From Clostridiaceae bacterium UBA6110 (lineage in GTDB: Bacteria > Bacillota > Clostridia > Clostridiales > Clostridiaceae): a stretch of DNA of 32,291 nt. Positions 7,660 to 14,382 of the stretch are shown in pieces. The stretch spans positions 1 through 32,291 of the forward strand of contig DIWI01000070.1 of the NCBI GenBank assembly GCA_002428415.1, written 5' to 3'. The notes under the pieces were generated by a model. The model worked only from the letters and a program-made list of their open reading frames with translations. It had not been told where the DNA came from and did no database searches. The translations under genes were made by a program, and so were the position numbers. The stretch's first letter is position 1. The number at the start of each line of letters is the position of its first letter.

Positions 7660-8469
7660 ATGGGAGATATTCTTTTCAGGCTCATAGTATTCATAAGCAC
7701 AAACAAGAATAACGATGTTGACTACAACATCGCCATAAATATCCTTAAGAACCTCAATGTGGTGGGCAAGCTCACAATAAACCAGCTGGCAGACAAGTGC
7801 TATACATCCCCTTCAGCGATCTCAAGGTTCTGCAGGAAGCTTGGCTACGAGAGCTTCGGAGAGTTCAAGGAAACACTGGCTACAACCATAAGGAACTACA
7901 GACAGAGGGACTTCATACATGACCTGAGGGCTGAGTTCGGCGAGGAAGCAACTTTAAAGGAAATGCTGTACAACAAGATAATCGGAGACCTGGACAGCAT
8001 GAACAACATGGATGAAGCGCTCATCAACAGGATAGTCGACATGATCCATGATACGGAGACCGTGGGAGTATTCGGGACACACCTTTCACAGGCGTATGCT
8101 CAGGACCTGGAGATCAACTTCCTTGCAAAGGGAAAGTTCATCAACGCATTCCTGGATATCCAGAAACAGATGGAGCTGCTCGATACCTTCGACAAGGACT
8201 GCCTTGCGATCATATTCAGCCCCTCAGGCAAATTCATAGCTGGAAACAGGATCATAGCTGAAAAGATAAAAGCATCCAAATGCAAGATCATATTCATCTC
8301 CCAGCTTGATTACAGGGATTTCTTCGACAAGGTGGATGTTTACCTTAAGCTTACAGGAAATACGGGGATGTCGGTAATGAACCTTTCCATAAGGTATGCT
8401 TCACTTTATATTCTGGACTATATCTTCCTGAAGTACACAGATAAGTACATGGGAAGCAGGAAAAGCTGA
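7660..8469 (+). CDS. RpiR/MurR-type regulator with SIS domain
   Basis: A 269-aa transcriptional regulator. The N-terminal HTH_6 domain (about residues 1-77) has the hallmark LTINQLADKCYTSPSAISRFCRKLGYESFGEFK. The C-terminal part (about 105-245) is a sugar-isomerase (SIS) domain: VGVFGTHLSQAYAQDLE for the first phosphosugar loop and LAIIFSPSGKF for the second. Such proteins sense phosphorylated sugars and control sugar or amino-sugar uptake and cell-wall recycling genes. ATG at 7660 follows CCGGAGGCG. No sugar gene is adjacent: it is divergent from the toroid protein and followed by its own terminator, so its targets lie elsewhere. A TATAAT-like element (7624-7629) lies upstream without a good -35. 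Confidence 0.9.
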   Translation: MGDILFRLIVFISTNKNNDVDYNIAINILKNLNVVGKLTINQLADKCYTSPSAISRFCRKLGYESFGEFKETLATTIRNYRQRDFIHDLRAEFGEEATLKEMLYNKIIGDLDSMNNMDEALINRIVDMIHDTETVGVFGTHLSQAYAQDLEINFLAKGKFINAFLDIQKQMELLDTFDKDCLAIIFSPSGKFIAGNRIIAEKIKASKCKIIFISQLDYRDFFDKVDVYLKLTGNTGMSVMNLSIRYASLYILDYIFLKYTDKYMGSRKS

Positions 8470-8475
8470 CCATAC

Positions 8476-8498
8476 GGGGCCGAAAGGCCTCTTTTTTT
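8476..8498 (+). terminator. Intrinsic terminator after the RpiR-type gene
   Basis: GGGGCC-GAAA-GGCCTC stem with a stable GNRA loop followed by seven T (8492-8498). Confidence 0.9.
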
Positions 8499-8589
8499 GA
8501 AGTGCAACCCCAGGTTGCCGGTTTGGAAGCCTGAACTGGTAGAGGGTATTTAAGACAGATGATAACATGCAGCTTAGGAGGGATTGAAT

Positions 8590-9783
8590 ATGATGATTGG
8601 GGAAAACATACAGAAGCTAAGGAAAGAATCAGGACTGTCCCAGGAAGACCTCGCTGAAATGCTTGGAGTGTCGAGGCAGGCTGTGTCCAAATGGGAATCT
8701 GACGCGGCCCAGCCGACCATGGTGAACATCATCGCCCTGGCAAAGGCATTTGACGTATCCATCGGAAGCCTGTTTGGAGACGGATCTGAAAATGATGCCA
8801 AGGGTCCGGAAATCGACCCGCAGCTTGTAAGGCTCTTCACAGAGCAGAATGAAGCAAATCAGAGGTCCGCAAGACGGAACAGGACAATCGGATTAGTGGC
8901 AGTAGCTGTCACAGCGATTTCAATGCTTTCACTATATCTTCTCTTCTCAAAAAGCATCGATATGATGAAGGCGGAAATGGCAGCGCAGTCTTCAAGGAAT
9001 GCTGAATTAAACAGCAGGGTCGACCTTCTGAACAGCCTCATAATCAGCCAGCCTGGCAGCATTGCTGATGCACTTGAAGACAAGCTTAAGACAGGAAACA
9101 CTAACCTGTCGGATTACTCGGTCATCGTAAGTGAATTCAATGAGAAGGAAGGTACTGCAATCCTTAATCTCACTGCATTTCCAAAGGTCCACAGGGAAGG
9201 AATGACTGCCGAATTCATTGCGGCAATTCCAGGCAGTGACCCCATATCAGTGAAGGGAGAGCCATCATCCGGATCTTCGTTCACTTGTGAGATTAAACTG
9301 CCTCTAAGCGATGAAATAAGGCTTTCCGTGGTTTTCAGGGAAGGTATAGTATCTGAGCCCCAATTTCTGGAAATACTCAGGGACCTTAAGTCCCAGTACA
9401 TCATGAAGACTGAACTGAGATTCGAAGGTACTACCAGGGTAAGGAATGGAAAATCAAGTTTATCAGGTCAAATAATGTTGAAGGTGTACCCTGCATTCGC
9501 ACGAGGAGAACAAGGAAGGAAAATTTCAAACTGGCCTGTGTCAGGAAAGGTAATGCTCTACAACGACACAACATTCCTGATGGAAGCGCCTCTACCTGTT
9601 GATGAGGCATTCTCAGACCTTTCCGGGGAGATTACAGAAGCGAACCTCTATACTGACCAGATTGCCCTGGAGGTGGATATCCTATATGGTGGTAAAGGCC
9701 TGAGGGCTGTTGCCGTCATAATCGACAACCATGGCAATGAGAGGACAGAAGAGGTCGACATATCCTACGGTCAGGCGAATTGA
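8590..9783 (+). CDS. Membrane-anchored XRE (Cro/CI) HTH protein with extracytoplasmic domain
   Basis: A 397-aa protein with three parts. Residues 5-63 form a Cro/CI helix-turn-helix (LSQEDLAEMLGVSRQAVSKW). After a short basic linker (RRNRT) a single transmembrane segment spans about 99-119 (TIGLVAVAVTAISMLSLYLL). Residues 120-397 would lie outside the cell: a helical stretch with AELNSRVDLLNSLI, then beta-rich repeats that alternate hydrophobic and polar residues. ATG at 8590 has AGGAGG 8 nt upstream; a TTG at 8584 is too close to it. An HTH joined to an exported sensor-like domain suggests direct surface-to-DNA signalling, as in other one-component membrane regulators. I do not recognise the external domain as a named family. 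It stands alone with a terminator on each side, so its targets are unknown. Confidence 0.8.
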   Translation: MMIGENIQKLRKESGLSQEDLAEMLGVSRQAVSKWESDAAQPTMVNIIALAKAFDVSIGSLFGDGSENDAKGPEIDPQLVRLFTEQNEANQRSARRNRTIGLVAVAVTAISMLSLYLLFSKSIDMMKAEMAAQSSRNAELNSRVDLLNSLIISQPGSIADALEDKLKTGNTNLSDYSVIVSEFNEKEGTAILNLTAFPKVHREGMTAEFIAAIPGSDPISVKGEPSSGSSFTCEIKLPLSDEIRLSVVFREGIVSEPQFLEILRDLKSQYIMKTELRFEGTTRVRNGKSSLSGQIMLKVYPAFARGEQGRKISNWPVSGKVMLYNDTTFLMEAPLPVDEAFSDLSGEITEANLYTDQIALEVDILYGGKGLRAVAVIIDNHGNERTEEVDISYGQAN

Positions 9784-9788
9784 TACAG

Positions 9789-9815
9789 CAAAGGGAGCCG
9801 AACGGGCTCCCTTTG
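9789..9815 (+). terminator. Hairpin terminator after the XRE gene
   Basis: A perfect 11-bp stem (CAAAGGGAGCC at 9789-9799 with 9805-9815) with a GAACG loop, 5 nt after the stop codon. The T-tract is poor (TTGTAAATG), so it may be a weaker terminator or mainly an RNA-end stabiliser. Confidence 0.65.
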
Positions 9816-9869
9816 TTGTAAATGAACCTTTTTATGTCCTGGTTTTCCATAATTCCAGAATAGATGAAG

Positions 9870-9905
9870 AAAGCCATCCTCTGGTTAAATCCAGTGGATG
9901 GCTTT
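9870..9905 (-). terminator. Hairpin after purB, probable terminator
   Basis: AAAGCCATCC (9870-9879) pairs with GGATGGCTTT (9896-9905); one T-T mismatch separates an inner CTGG/CCAG pair around a TTAAAT loop. It lies 17 nt beyond the purB stop on the minus strand; the tail is only moderately T-rich. Confidence 0.6.
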
Positions 9906-9922
9906 GTATCACAATGTGGAAA

Positions 9923-11353
9923 TTATACGGTTATTTCAGATTCCTGTGCAGTTTCGTCAGCATATTTTTCAAGTATAGGATCAACTTCATTCTTTATGAA
10001 GTCAACAACTTGTCCCGGCGCTCTGCCGATGTAGTTGCCTGGTTCCATGATATCCTTGAGCTCATCCTTGCCAAGCCTGAATGAAGGGTCGTTACCGATC
10101 CTTGTCAAAAGGTCGTTGTCCAGTCCTTCCTGCTTGACTCTCTTCGAAGCCTCCATGGAGTGGCCCCTAATGAGCTCATGCAGCTCCTGCCTGTCTCCGC
10201 CTCTCTTGACACCTTCCATGATGATGTTCTCAGTTGCCATGAAGGGAAGCTCATTCATGACATGTGAGGTTATCATCTTTTCATAGACTACCATGCCTGA
10301 GGTTATGTTGATATAAAGGTTGAGGACACCGTCGAGTGCGAGGAACGCTTCTGAGATGGAAATCCTCTTGTTTGCGGAGTCATCCAGGGTCCTCTCGAAC
10401 CATTGCGTGGATGCAGTGATCGCAGGATTGAGTGCGTCAACGATGACATACCTGGCAAGTGCGCTTATCCTTTCGCTTCTCATGGGGTTCCTCTTGTAGG
10501 CCATGGCAGAAGATCCGATCTGGTTCTTCTCGAAAGGCTCTTCGATCTCCTTCATGTTCTGCAGGAGCCTCAGGTCATTGCTGAACTTATAAGCGCTCTG
10601 GGCGATCTCGCTGAGAGTGTTAAGGATCATTGAGTCGACCTTCCTTGTATAGGTCTGCCCAGTTATCCTGAATACCTTGCTGAACCCGAACTTATCTGAA
10701 ACCTTCTGGTCCAGAAGCATAACCTTCTCCTCGTCGTTGTCGAAGAGGCTCATGAAGCTTGCCTGGGTTCCTGTGGTTCCCTTGACTCCCCTGAACCTTA
10801 ATGATTCTATGGCGAAGTCCAGCTGCTCCAGGTCAAGCACCAGGTCCTGCATCCACATTGAAGCCCTCTTGCCAACAGTAGTGAGCTGAGCAGGCTGCAG
10901 GTGGGTGAATCCGAGTGTCGGCAGGTCCTTGTACTTAAGGGAGAATTCCTTCAGGTTCCTGATTGTATGGACAAGTTTTGCCCTGATTATCTGCATCGCT
11001 TCCCTCATGATTATGAGGTCGGTGTTGTCGCCTACATAGCAGGAGGTAGCGCCGAGATGTATGATTCCTTTTGCTCCGACTGCCTGAAGCCCGTATGCAT
11101 AGACGTGGCTCATGACGTCATGCCTGACACTCTTTTCTCTCTCTTCAGCTTCCTTGAAATTGATATCTTCCCTGAAGCTCTTGAGCTCTTCTATCTGCTC
11201 TGCCGTTATGGGAAGACCCAGCTCCATCTCGACCTCTGCGAGTGCAATCCAAAGCTCTCTCCATGTCCTGAACTTCTTAAGATCCGAGAACACATAGCTC
11301 ATCTCTTTGGAAGCATATCTCCTGTTCAATGGGGTCTCATAGGTATCTCTCAT
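9923..11353 (-). CDS. purB: Adenylosuccinate lyase
   Basis: Cytoplasmic homotetrameric lyase of purine synthesis, splitting SAICAR to AICAR and adenylosuccinate to AMP, with fumarate released both times. The fumarase/aspartase superfamily signature SSAMAYKRNP is at residues 281-290 with the catalytic serine in the mobile loop. Further active-site motifs are VRHDVMSHV (H78), GATSCYVGDN, and THLQPAQLTTVGKR with general-acid H151. The 476-aa length fits the longer clostridial/eukaryote-like form. ATG at 11353 follows ACGGAGGATA. The gene is not in a pur operon but downstream of HPr; a strong terminator lies only 19 nt before its start, which is unusual (see findings). Confidence 0.97.
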   Translation of the reverse strand: MRDTYETPLNRRYASKEMSYVFSDLKKFRTWRELWIALAEVEMELGLPITAEQIEELKSFREDINFKEAEEREKSVRHDVMSHVYAYGLQAVGAKGIIHLGATSCYVGDNTDLIIMREAMQIIRAKLVHTIRNLKEFSLKYKDLPTLGFTHLQPAQLTTVGKRASMWMQDLVLDLEQLDFAIESLRFRGVKGTTGTQASFMSLFDNDEEKVMLLDQKVSDKFGFSKVFRITGQTYTRKVDSMILNTLSEIAQSAYKFSNDLRLLQNMKEIEEPFEKNQIGSSAMAYKRNPMRSERISALARYVIVDALNPAITASTQWFERTLDDSANKRISISEAFLALDGVLNLYINITSGMVVYEKMITSHVMNELPFMATENIIMEGVKRGGDRQELHELIRGHSMEASKRVKQEGLDNDLLTRIGNDPSFRLGKDELKDIMEPGNYIGRAPGQVVDFIKNEVDPILEKYADETAQESEITV

Positions 11354-11372
11354 ATTATCCTCCGTAAAATTT

Positions 11373-11396
11373 AAAAAACCCTGTTTCCAGGGTTTT
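11373..11396 (-). terminator. Intrinsic terminator between HPr and purB
   Basis: Minus strand AAAACCCTG-GAAA-CAGGGTTTT (11375-11396) ending in a run of T (plus-strand A 11373-11378). It sits 5 nt after the HPr stop codon and 19 nt before the purB ATG on the same strand. Confidence 0.85.
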
Positions 11397-11401
11397 ATTT
11401 C

Positions 11402-11662
11402 TTATTCTTCCAGTGTAGCGATAAGCTTTGAAACTTCTTCTACTGCAAGCTCTTCGTCCTCGCCGTTTGCAAACACCACTATGCTTGCTCCCTTTGTGAC
11501 TCCAAGTGAAAGAACTCCGATAAGGCTCTTTACGTTAGCCTTCTTTCCATTGTATTCTACGCTTACATCAGACTTGAACGATGAAGCCTTCTTTACAAGG
11601 AGTGTTGCTGGTCTTGCATGAAGACCGGTTGGGTTTTTTACAAATACTTCTTTTGAAACCAT
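11402..11662 (-). CDS. ptsH: HPr phosphocarrier protein
   Basis: An 86-aa PTS phosphocarrier that takes phosphate from EI onto His15 and passes it to EIIA domains. The catalytic motif NPTGLHARPA places H15 and R17 canonically, and KSLIGVLSLG places Ser46, the HPr kinase/phosphorylase site used for CcpA-dependent catabolite control in Firmicutes. A longer in-frame reading from 11740 exists, but the ATG at 11662 has GAGGTG 6 nt upstream and gives the standard length. The gene follows the EIIA-like gene by 74 nt and has its own very good promoter in that gap. No ptsI (EI) is present in the window. Confidence 0.97.
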   Translation of the reverse strand: MVSKEVFVKNPTGLHARPATLLVKKASSFKSDVSVEYNGKKANVKSLIGVLSLGVTKGASIVVFANGEDEELAVEEVSKLIATLEE

Positions 11663-11705
11663 ATAATTCACCTCATAAACATTATTCTGAAACATTAACA
11701 AATTC

Positions 11706-11733
11706 ATTATAACATGTTTTGTTCTATTCTCAA
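11706..11733 (-). promoter_or_regulatory. Promoter of the HPr gene
   Basis: Minus strand TTGAGA (11728-11733), 16-nt spacer, perfect TATAAT (11706-11711) preceded by TGT, that is an extended -10 (TGTTATAAT). It lies between the EIIA-like gene and HPr, giving HPr independent expression. The -35 touches the end of the EIIA-like gene. Confidence 0.7.
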
Positions 11734-11736
11734 TAG

Positions 11737-12201
11737 TCAATCCTTTGCTAAAAAAATTTCCATGAATTTGACAAAGGCATCGTTTACATAATAATCCGTT
11801 TCGATATTTCCCACCATGTCGGGTGTTGTGATGATCAGAGGAGTGGTGATTTTGGCTCTCGACTCCACATAATCACGGTCCATGTACAGGAGCTTGTCGC
11901 CTGCAGTGACACTATCACCCTCCCTGACATATATGCAGAACCCCCTTCCGCCAAGCTTGGCGGTATCTATGCCTGCATGTATGAGTATGGTGATTCCGGA
12001 TTTTGTTGCGATAGCCACTGAATTGAGATTCTCGGCCACCATGACAACCTTGCCTGAAACAGGGGAGTAGAAAATATCACCGCTGGGGATTATCCCTGCG
12101 CCCATTCCACCTACCATGTCTTCGGCAAGAAGGTCGTTGACATCCTCCAGGGGGATCACTTTTCCTGCAACAGGCATATATAGCTCCAGATCAGGTTTCA
12201 T
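11737..12201 (-). CDS. PTS EIIA(Glc)-type protein with altered second His (Crr-like)
   Basis: A 154-aa single-domain protein of the glucose-type EIIA family: PVAGKVIPLEDVND, FYSPVSGKVV, then ILIHAGIDTAKL with the phosphorylatable H75, and VREGDSVTAGDKLLYMD. The usual partner histidine, 15 residues earlier in the TKHAIG motif, is Asn60 here (NLNSVAIA), aligned without gaps. In E. coli IIA-Glc, changing that residue (H75Q) permits phosphorylation by HPr but blocks transfer to IIB; this protein may therefore be regulatory. ATG at 12201 is chosen for GGGAG at 8 nt; a TTG further upstream would overlap the aminotransferase gene. It lies 16 nt after that gene and upstream of HPr, with no EIIBC partner near. 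Confidence 0.9.
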   Translation of the reverse strand: MKPDLELYMPVAGKVIPLEDVNDLLAEDMVGGMGAGIIPSGDIFYSPVSGKVVMVAENLNSVAIATKSGITILIHAGIDTAKLGGRGFCIYVREGDSVTAGDKLLYMDRDYVESRAKITTPLIITTPDMVGNIETDYYVNDAFVKFMEIFLAKD

Positions 12202-12217
12202 AGCCTTCACTCCCATA

Positions 12218-13411
12218 TTATTCAAAAAGGGACACGAACTCGGATATCCTGTCGAAACCCTTTCCTATGTTAGCCATTGAGGTCGCATAGGAAAGCCTTA
12301 CGAAGCCTTCAAGCCCGAATGCTATTCCCGGCACCACCGCCACAAGGTAGTCCTCAAGGAGAAATGCCGAGAAGTCCAGTGAGTCCTTGACAGCCTTTCC
12401 CTTGTAGGTCTTTCCCATCAGCTTCCTGACATCCATCATGACATAGAATGCACCCTTGGGATATATGCAGGACAGTCCTTCTATCCCCATTGCCCTCTCA
12501 ACCATGTAGTCCCTTCTCTTTGCGAATTCAGCGTTCATTTTCGAAATTGAGTCCTGGCTTCCTTTAAGAGCTTCAACGGCTGCGTACTGGACGAAGCTGG
12601 TTGGGTTTGATGTGGTGTGGCTCTGTATGCTGCCCATGAGCTTCACAAGCTCCTTCGGACCCGCTGCATATCCAAGCCTCCATCCTGTCATGGCATAGGA
12701 CTTCGAGAAGCCTCCGACGACCAGCGTCCTTGCATATGCATCGTCAGAAAGTGATGCAATGGATACGTGCTGCTCATCACCGTATATCAGCTTTTCATAC
12801 ATCTCGTCTGATATGATGAAAAGGTCTTTTTCTTTGCAGAATTCTGCAATCTCTATAAGCTCTTCCCTTGAATATATGGTTCCTGTAGGGTTGTTGGGGC
12901 TGTTGATGACGAGAATCTTAGACTTATCTGTAACCTGAGCCTTCAGAACTTCAACTGTTATCTTGTAGTTGTTCTCCTCCCTGGTATCGAGGAATACGCT
13001 CTTTCCGCCGGAAAGAGTCACAAGGTCGGGATAGCTAACCCAGTACGGGGTTGCTATAAGCACCTCGTCCCCTTCATTAATGAGAGCTTCGAAAGCATTT
13101 GCTAGGCACTGCTTTCCTCCTGTGGAGATTATGACCTGCTCCCTGGCATATTTAAGACCGTTCTCAGCCAGAAGCTTTTCAGCCACCGCATCTTTCAGCT
13201 CGTTTATGCCGGAGGCCGGAGTATATTTGGTCTTGCCCTCGTTCATGGCCTTTGTAGCCGCATCTATGATATTCTGTGGAGTGTTGAAATCCGGTTCACC
13301 TGCTCCGAACCCAACCACGTCAAGTCCCTTGTCCTTGAGTTCCTTCGCCTTGGCGGTGATGGCAAGGGTGAGTGATGGAGTAAGGCTCTGCGCTTTAGTT
13401 GAATACTGCAT
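12218..13411 (-). CDS. Aspartate/aromatic class I aminotransferase (fold type I, Ib subgroup)
   Basis: PLP-dependent aminotransferase of 397 aa, probably aspartate aminotransferase converting oxaloacetate and glutamate to aspartate and 2-oxoglutarate. It shows GFGAGEPDFNTP (residues 34-45), TKYTPASGINELK, SPNNPTGTIY (171-180), SDEMYEKL, and the PLP lysine K237 in GGFSKSYAMTGWRLGY; Arg at the C-terminus (GFVRLSYATS) should bind the substrate carboxylate. This is the Ib type common in Firmicutes (AspB/AspC). Substrate range (aspartate, prephenate, aromatic acids) cannot be fixed by sequence alone. ATG at 13411 follows TAGGAGGAATAAA; a longer reading frame upstream overlaps the PHP gene and is rejected. 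It precedes the EIIA-like gene by 16 nt. Confidence 0.93.
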   Translation of the reverse strand: MQYSTKAQSLTPSLTLAITAKAKELKDKGLDVVGFGAGEPDFNTPQNIIDAATKAMNEGKTKYTPASGINELKDAVAEKLLAENGLKYAREQVIISTGGKQCLANAFEALINEGDEVLIATPYWVSYPDLVTLSGGKSVFLDTREENNYKITVEVLKAQVTDKSKILVINSPNNPTGTIYSREELIEIAEFCKEKDLFIISDEMYEKLIYGDEQHVSIASLSDDAYARTLVVGGFSKSYAMTGWRLGYAAGPKELVKLMGSIQSHTTSNPTSFVQYAAVEALKGSQDSISKMNAEFAKRRDYMVERAMGIEGLSCIYPKGAFYVMMDVRKLMGKTYKGKAVKDSLDFSAFLLEDYLVAVVPGIAFGLEGFVRLSYATSMANIGKGFDRISEFVSLFE

Positions 13412-13446
13412 TTTATTCCTCCTAATATTTGTATTGTACTTTCTAA

Positions 13447-14277
13447 TCATTTGTTCTGCTTTCGGATCCTTCTGGCGCTGCATTGTATAAGCTTTTTGAG
13501 AAGCACCTCATTTACGCCGTATTTTCCAAGAAGGTCCATAGGGGCTCCTCTTCGGCCATGGAAGTCACTGCCGCCGGTTATTGCCAGCTGGTATTTCCTG
13601 GCAAGGCTGTACAGTCTGCTCATCTGCTCTCTAGTATGAGAAGGATGGTAGACCTCCAGTCCCTGCAGCCCACTGGACTTCAGGTCCAGGAGCAAGTTCT
13701 CGAAATGCATGGTGAGCAGCTTCTCTCCGGGGTGCGCTATGCATGTTGTGCCTCCGGCACCTGTAAGAAGCTTCACAGCGTCCCTGGCATCGATTTTGAA
13801 CCTCTTCTCATATGCCAGCTTGTCGACGTCCAGATAAAGTGAGAAGGCTTCCCTGAATGTCCTGACATGCCCGCCGCTTAGCAGAAGCTTGGCTATATGT
13901 GCCCTTCCGTAAGAGTCCAAAGGAGGGGCGTCGGTCGGCAGCTCAAGGCCCAAAGCACGGAGATTAGCCAGAATCTTCTTATATCTCTCCACCCTGTCAA
14001 CCTTCACCTTTTCAAGAAGCTCCCTGAGCTCCCTGTCGAAAGGGTCGTGAAAGTATGACAGGACATGGATCTCCATTCCCTTGTAGTAAGTGGAAATTTC
14101 AACTCCAGGTATGATTGTAATTTCACTTCGCGGAGTATAATTCCCGTAGGCATTCAGCGTATCATGGTCGGTAATGGAGATGCATCTGATTTTCTTTTCG
14201 ATAGCAGCCTCAATTATCTCGTCCGGTGTGAATGCGCCATCAGAATATGAAGTATGGATGTGAAGATCATTCAGCAT
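13447..14277 (-). CDS. PHP-domain phosphoesterase (TrpH/YciV/RNase AM-like)
   Basis: A 276-aa metal-dependent phosphoesterase of the polymerase-and-histidinol-phosphatase superfamily. The four PHP motifs are visible in order: LHIHTSYSDGAFTPDE (residues 5-20), ITDHDTLNAY, GVEISTYYKGMEIHVLSYF, then CIAHPGEK and GGSDFHGRRG for the C-terminal metal ligands. E. coli relatives act as 3',5'-nucleotide bisphosphate phosphatase / 5'-3' exoribonuclease, so a role in RNA or nucleotide turnover is reasonable, but histidinol-phosphatase-like activities remain possible. ATG at 14277 follows AGAGGTGG. It starts an operon with the aminotransferase (35-nt gap) and PTS genes; its upstream neighbour on the same strand is RNase Y, separated by a terminator. 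Confidence 0.88.
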   Translation of the reverse strand: MLNDLHIHTSYSDGAFTPDEIIEAAIEKKIRCISITDHDTLNAYGNYTPRSEITIIPGVEISTYYKGMEIHVLSYFHDPFDRELRELLEKVKVDRVERYKKILANLRALGLELPTDAPPLDSYGRAHIAKLLLSGGHVRTFREAFSLYLDVDKLAYEKRFKIDARDAVKLLTGAGGTTCIAHPGEKLLTMHFENLLLDLKSSGLQGLEVYHPSHTREQMSRLYSLARKYQLAITGGSDFHGRRGAPMDLLGKYGVNEVLLKKLIQCSARRIRKQNK

Positions 14278-14342
14278 AAAACCACCTCTGGCAACTCTAA
14301 TATTAATATATCATCTAGAGCGCCATTTTAGAACAATTGACA

Positions 14343-14379
14343 CAAAACAAAATGAAGGAGATGCAGGCATCTCCTTCAT
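14343..14379 (-). terminator. Intrinsic terminator after rny
   Basis: Near-perfect palindrome: ATGAAGGAGATG (14352-14363) pairs with 14368-14379 around a 4-nt loop. On the minus strand it is followed by TTTTGTTTTG. It begins 3 nt after the rny stop. Confidence 0.9.
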
Positions 14380-14382
14380 AGG

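Noticed and set aside
1402..9815. Similar terminator arms (AAAGGGAGC) at 1402 and 9789 as a possible repeat family
   Set aside because: Only the short G-rich arms agree, loops and flanks differ, and such terminators arise independently.
11663..11740. N-terminal extension of HPr
   Set aside because: It covers the HPr promoter and lacks a ribosome-binding site; the ATG at 11662 yields the standard 86-aa HPr with H15 and S46.
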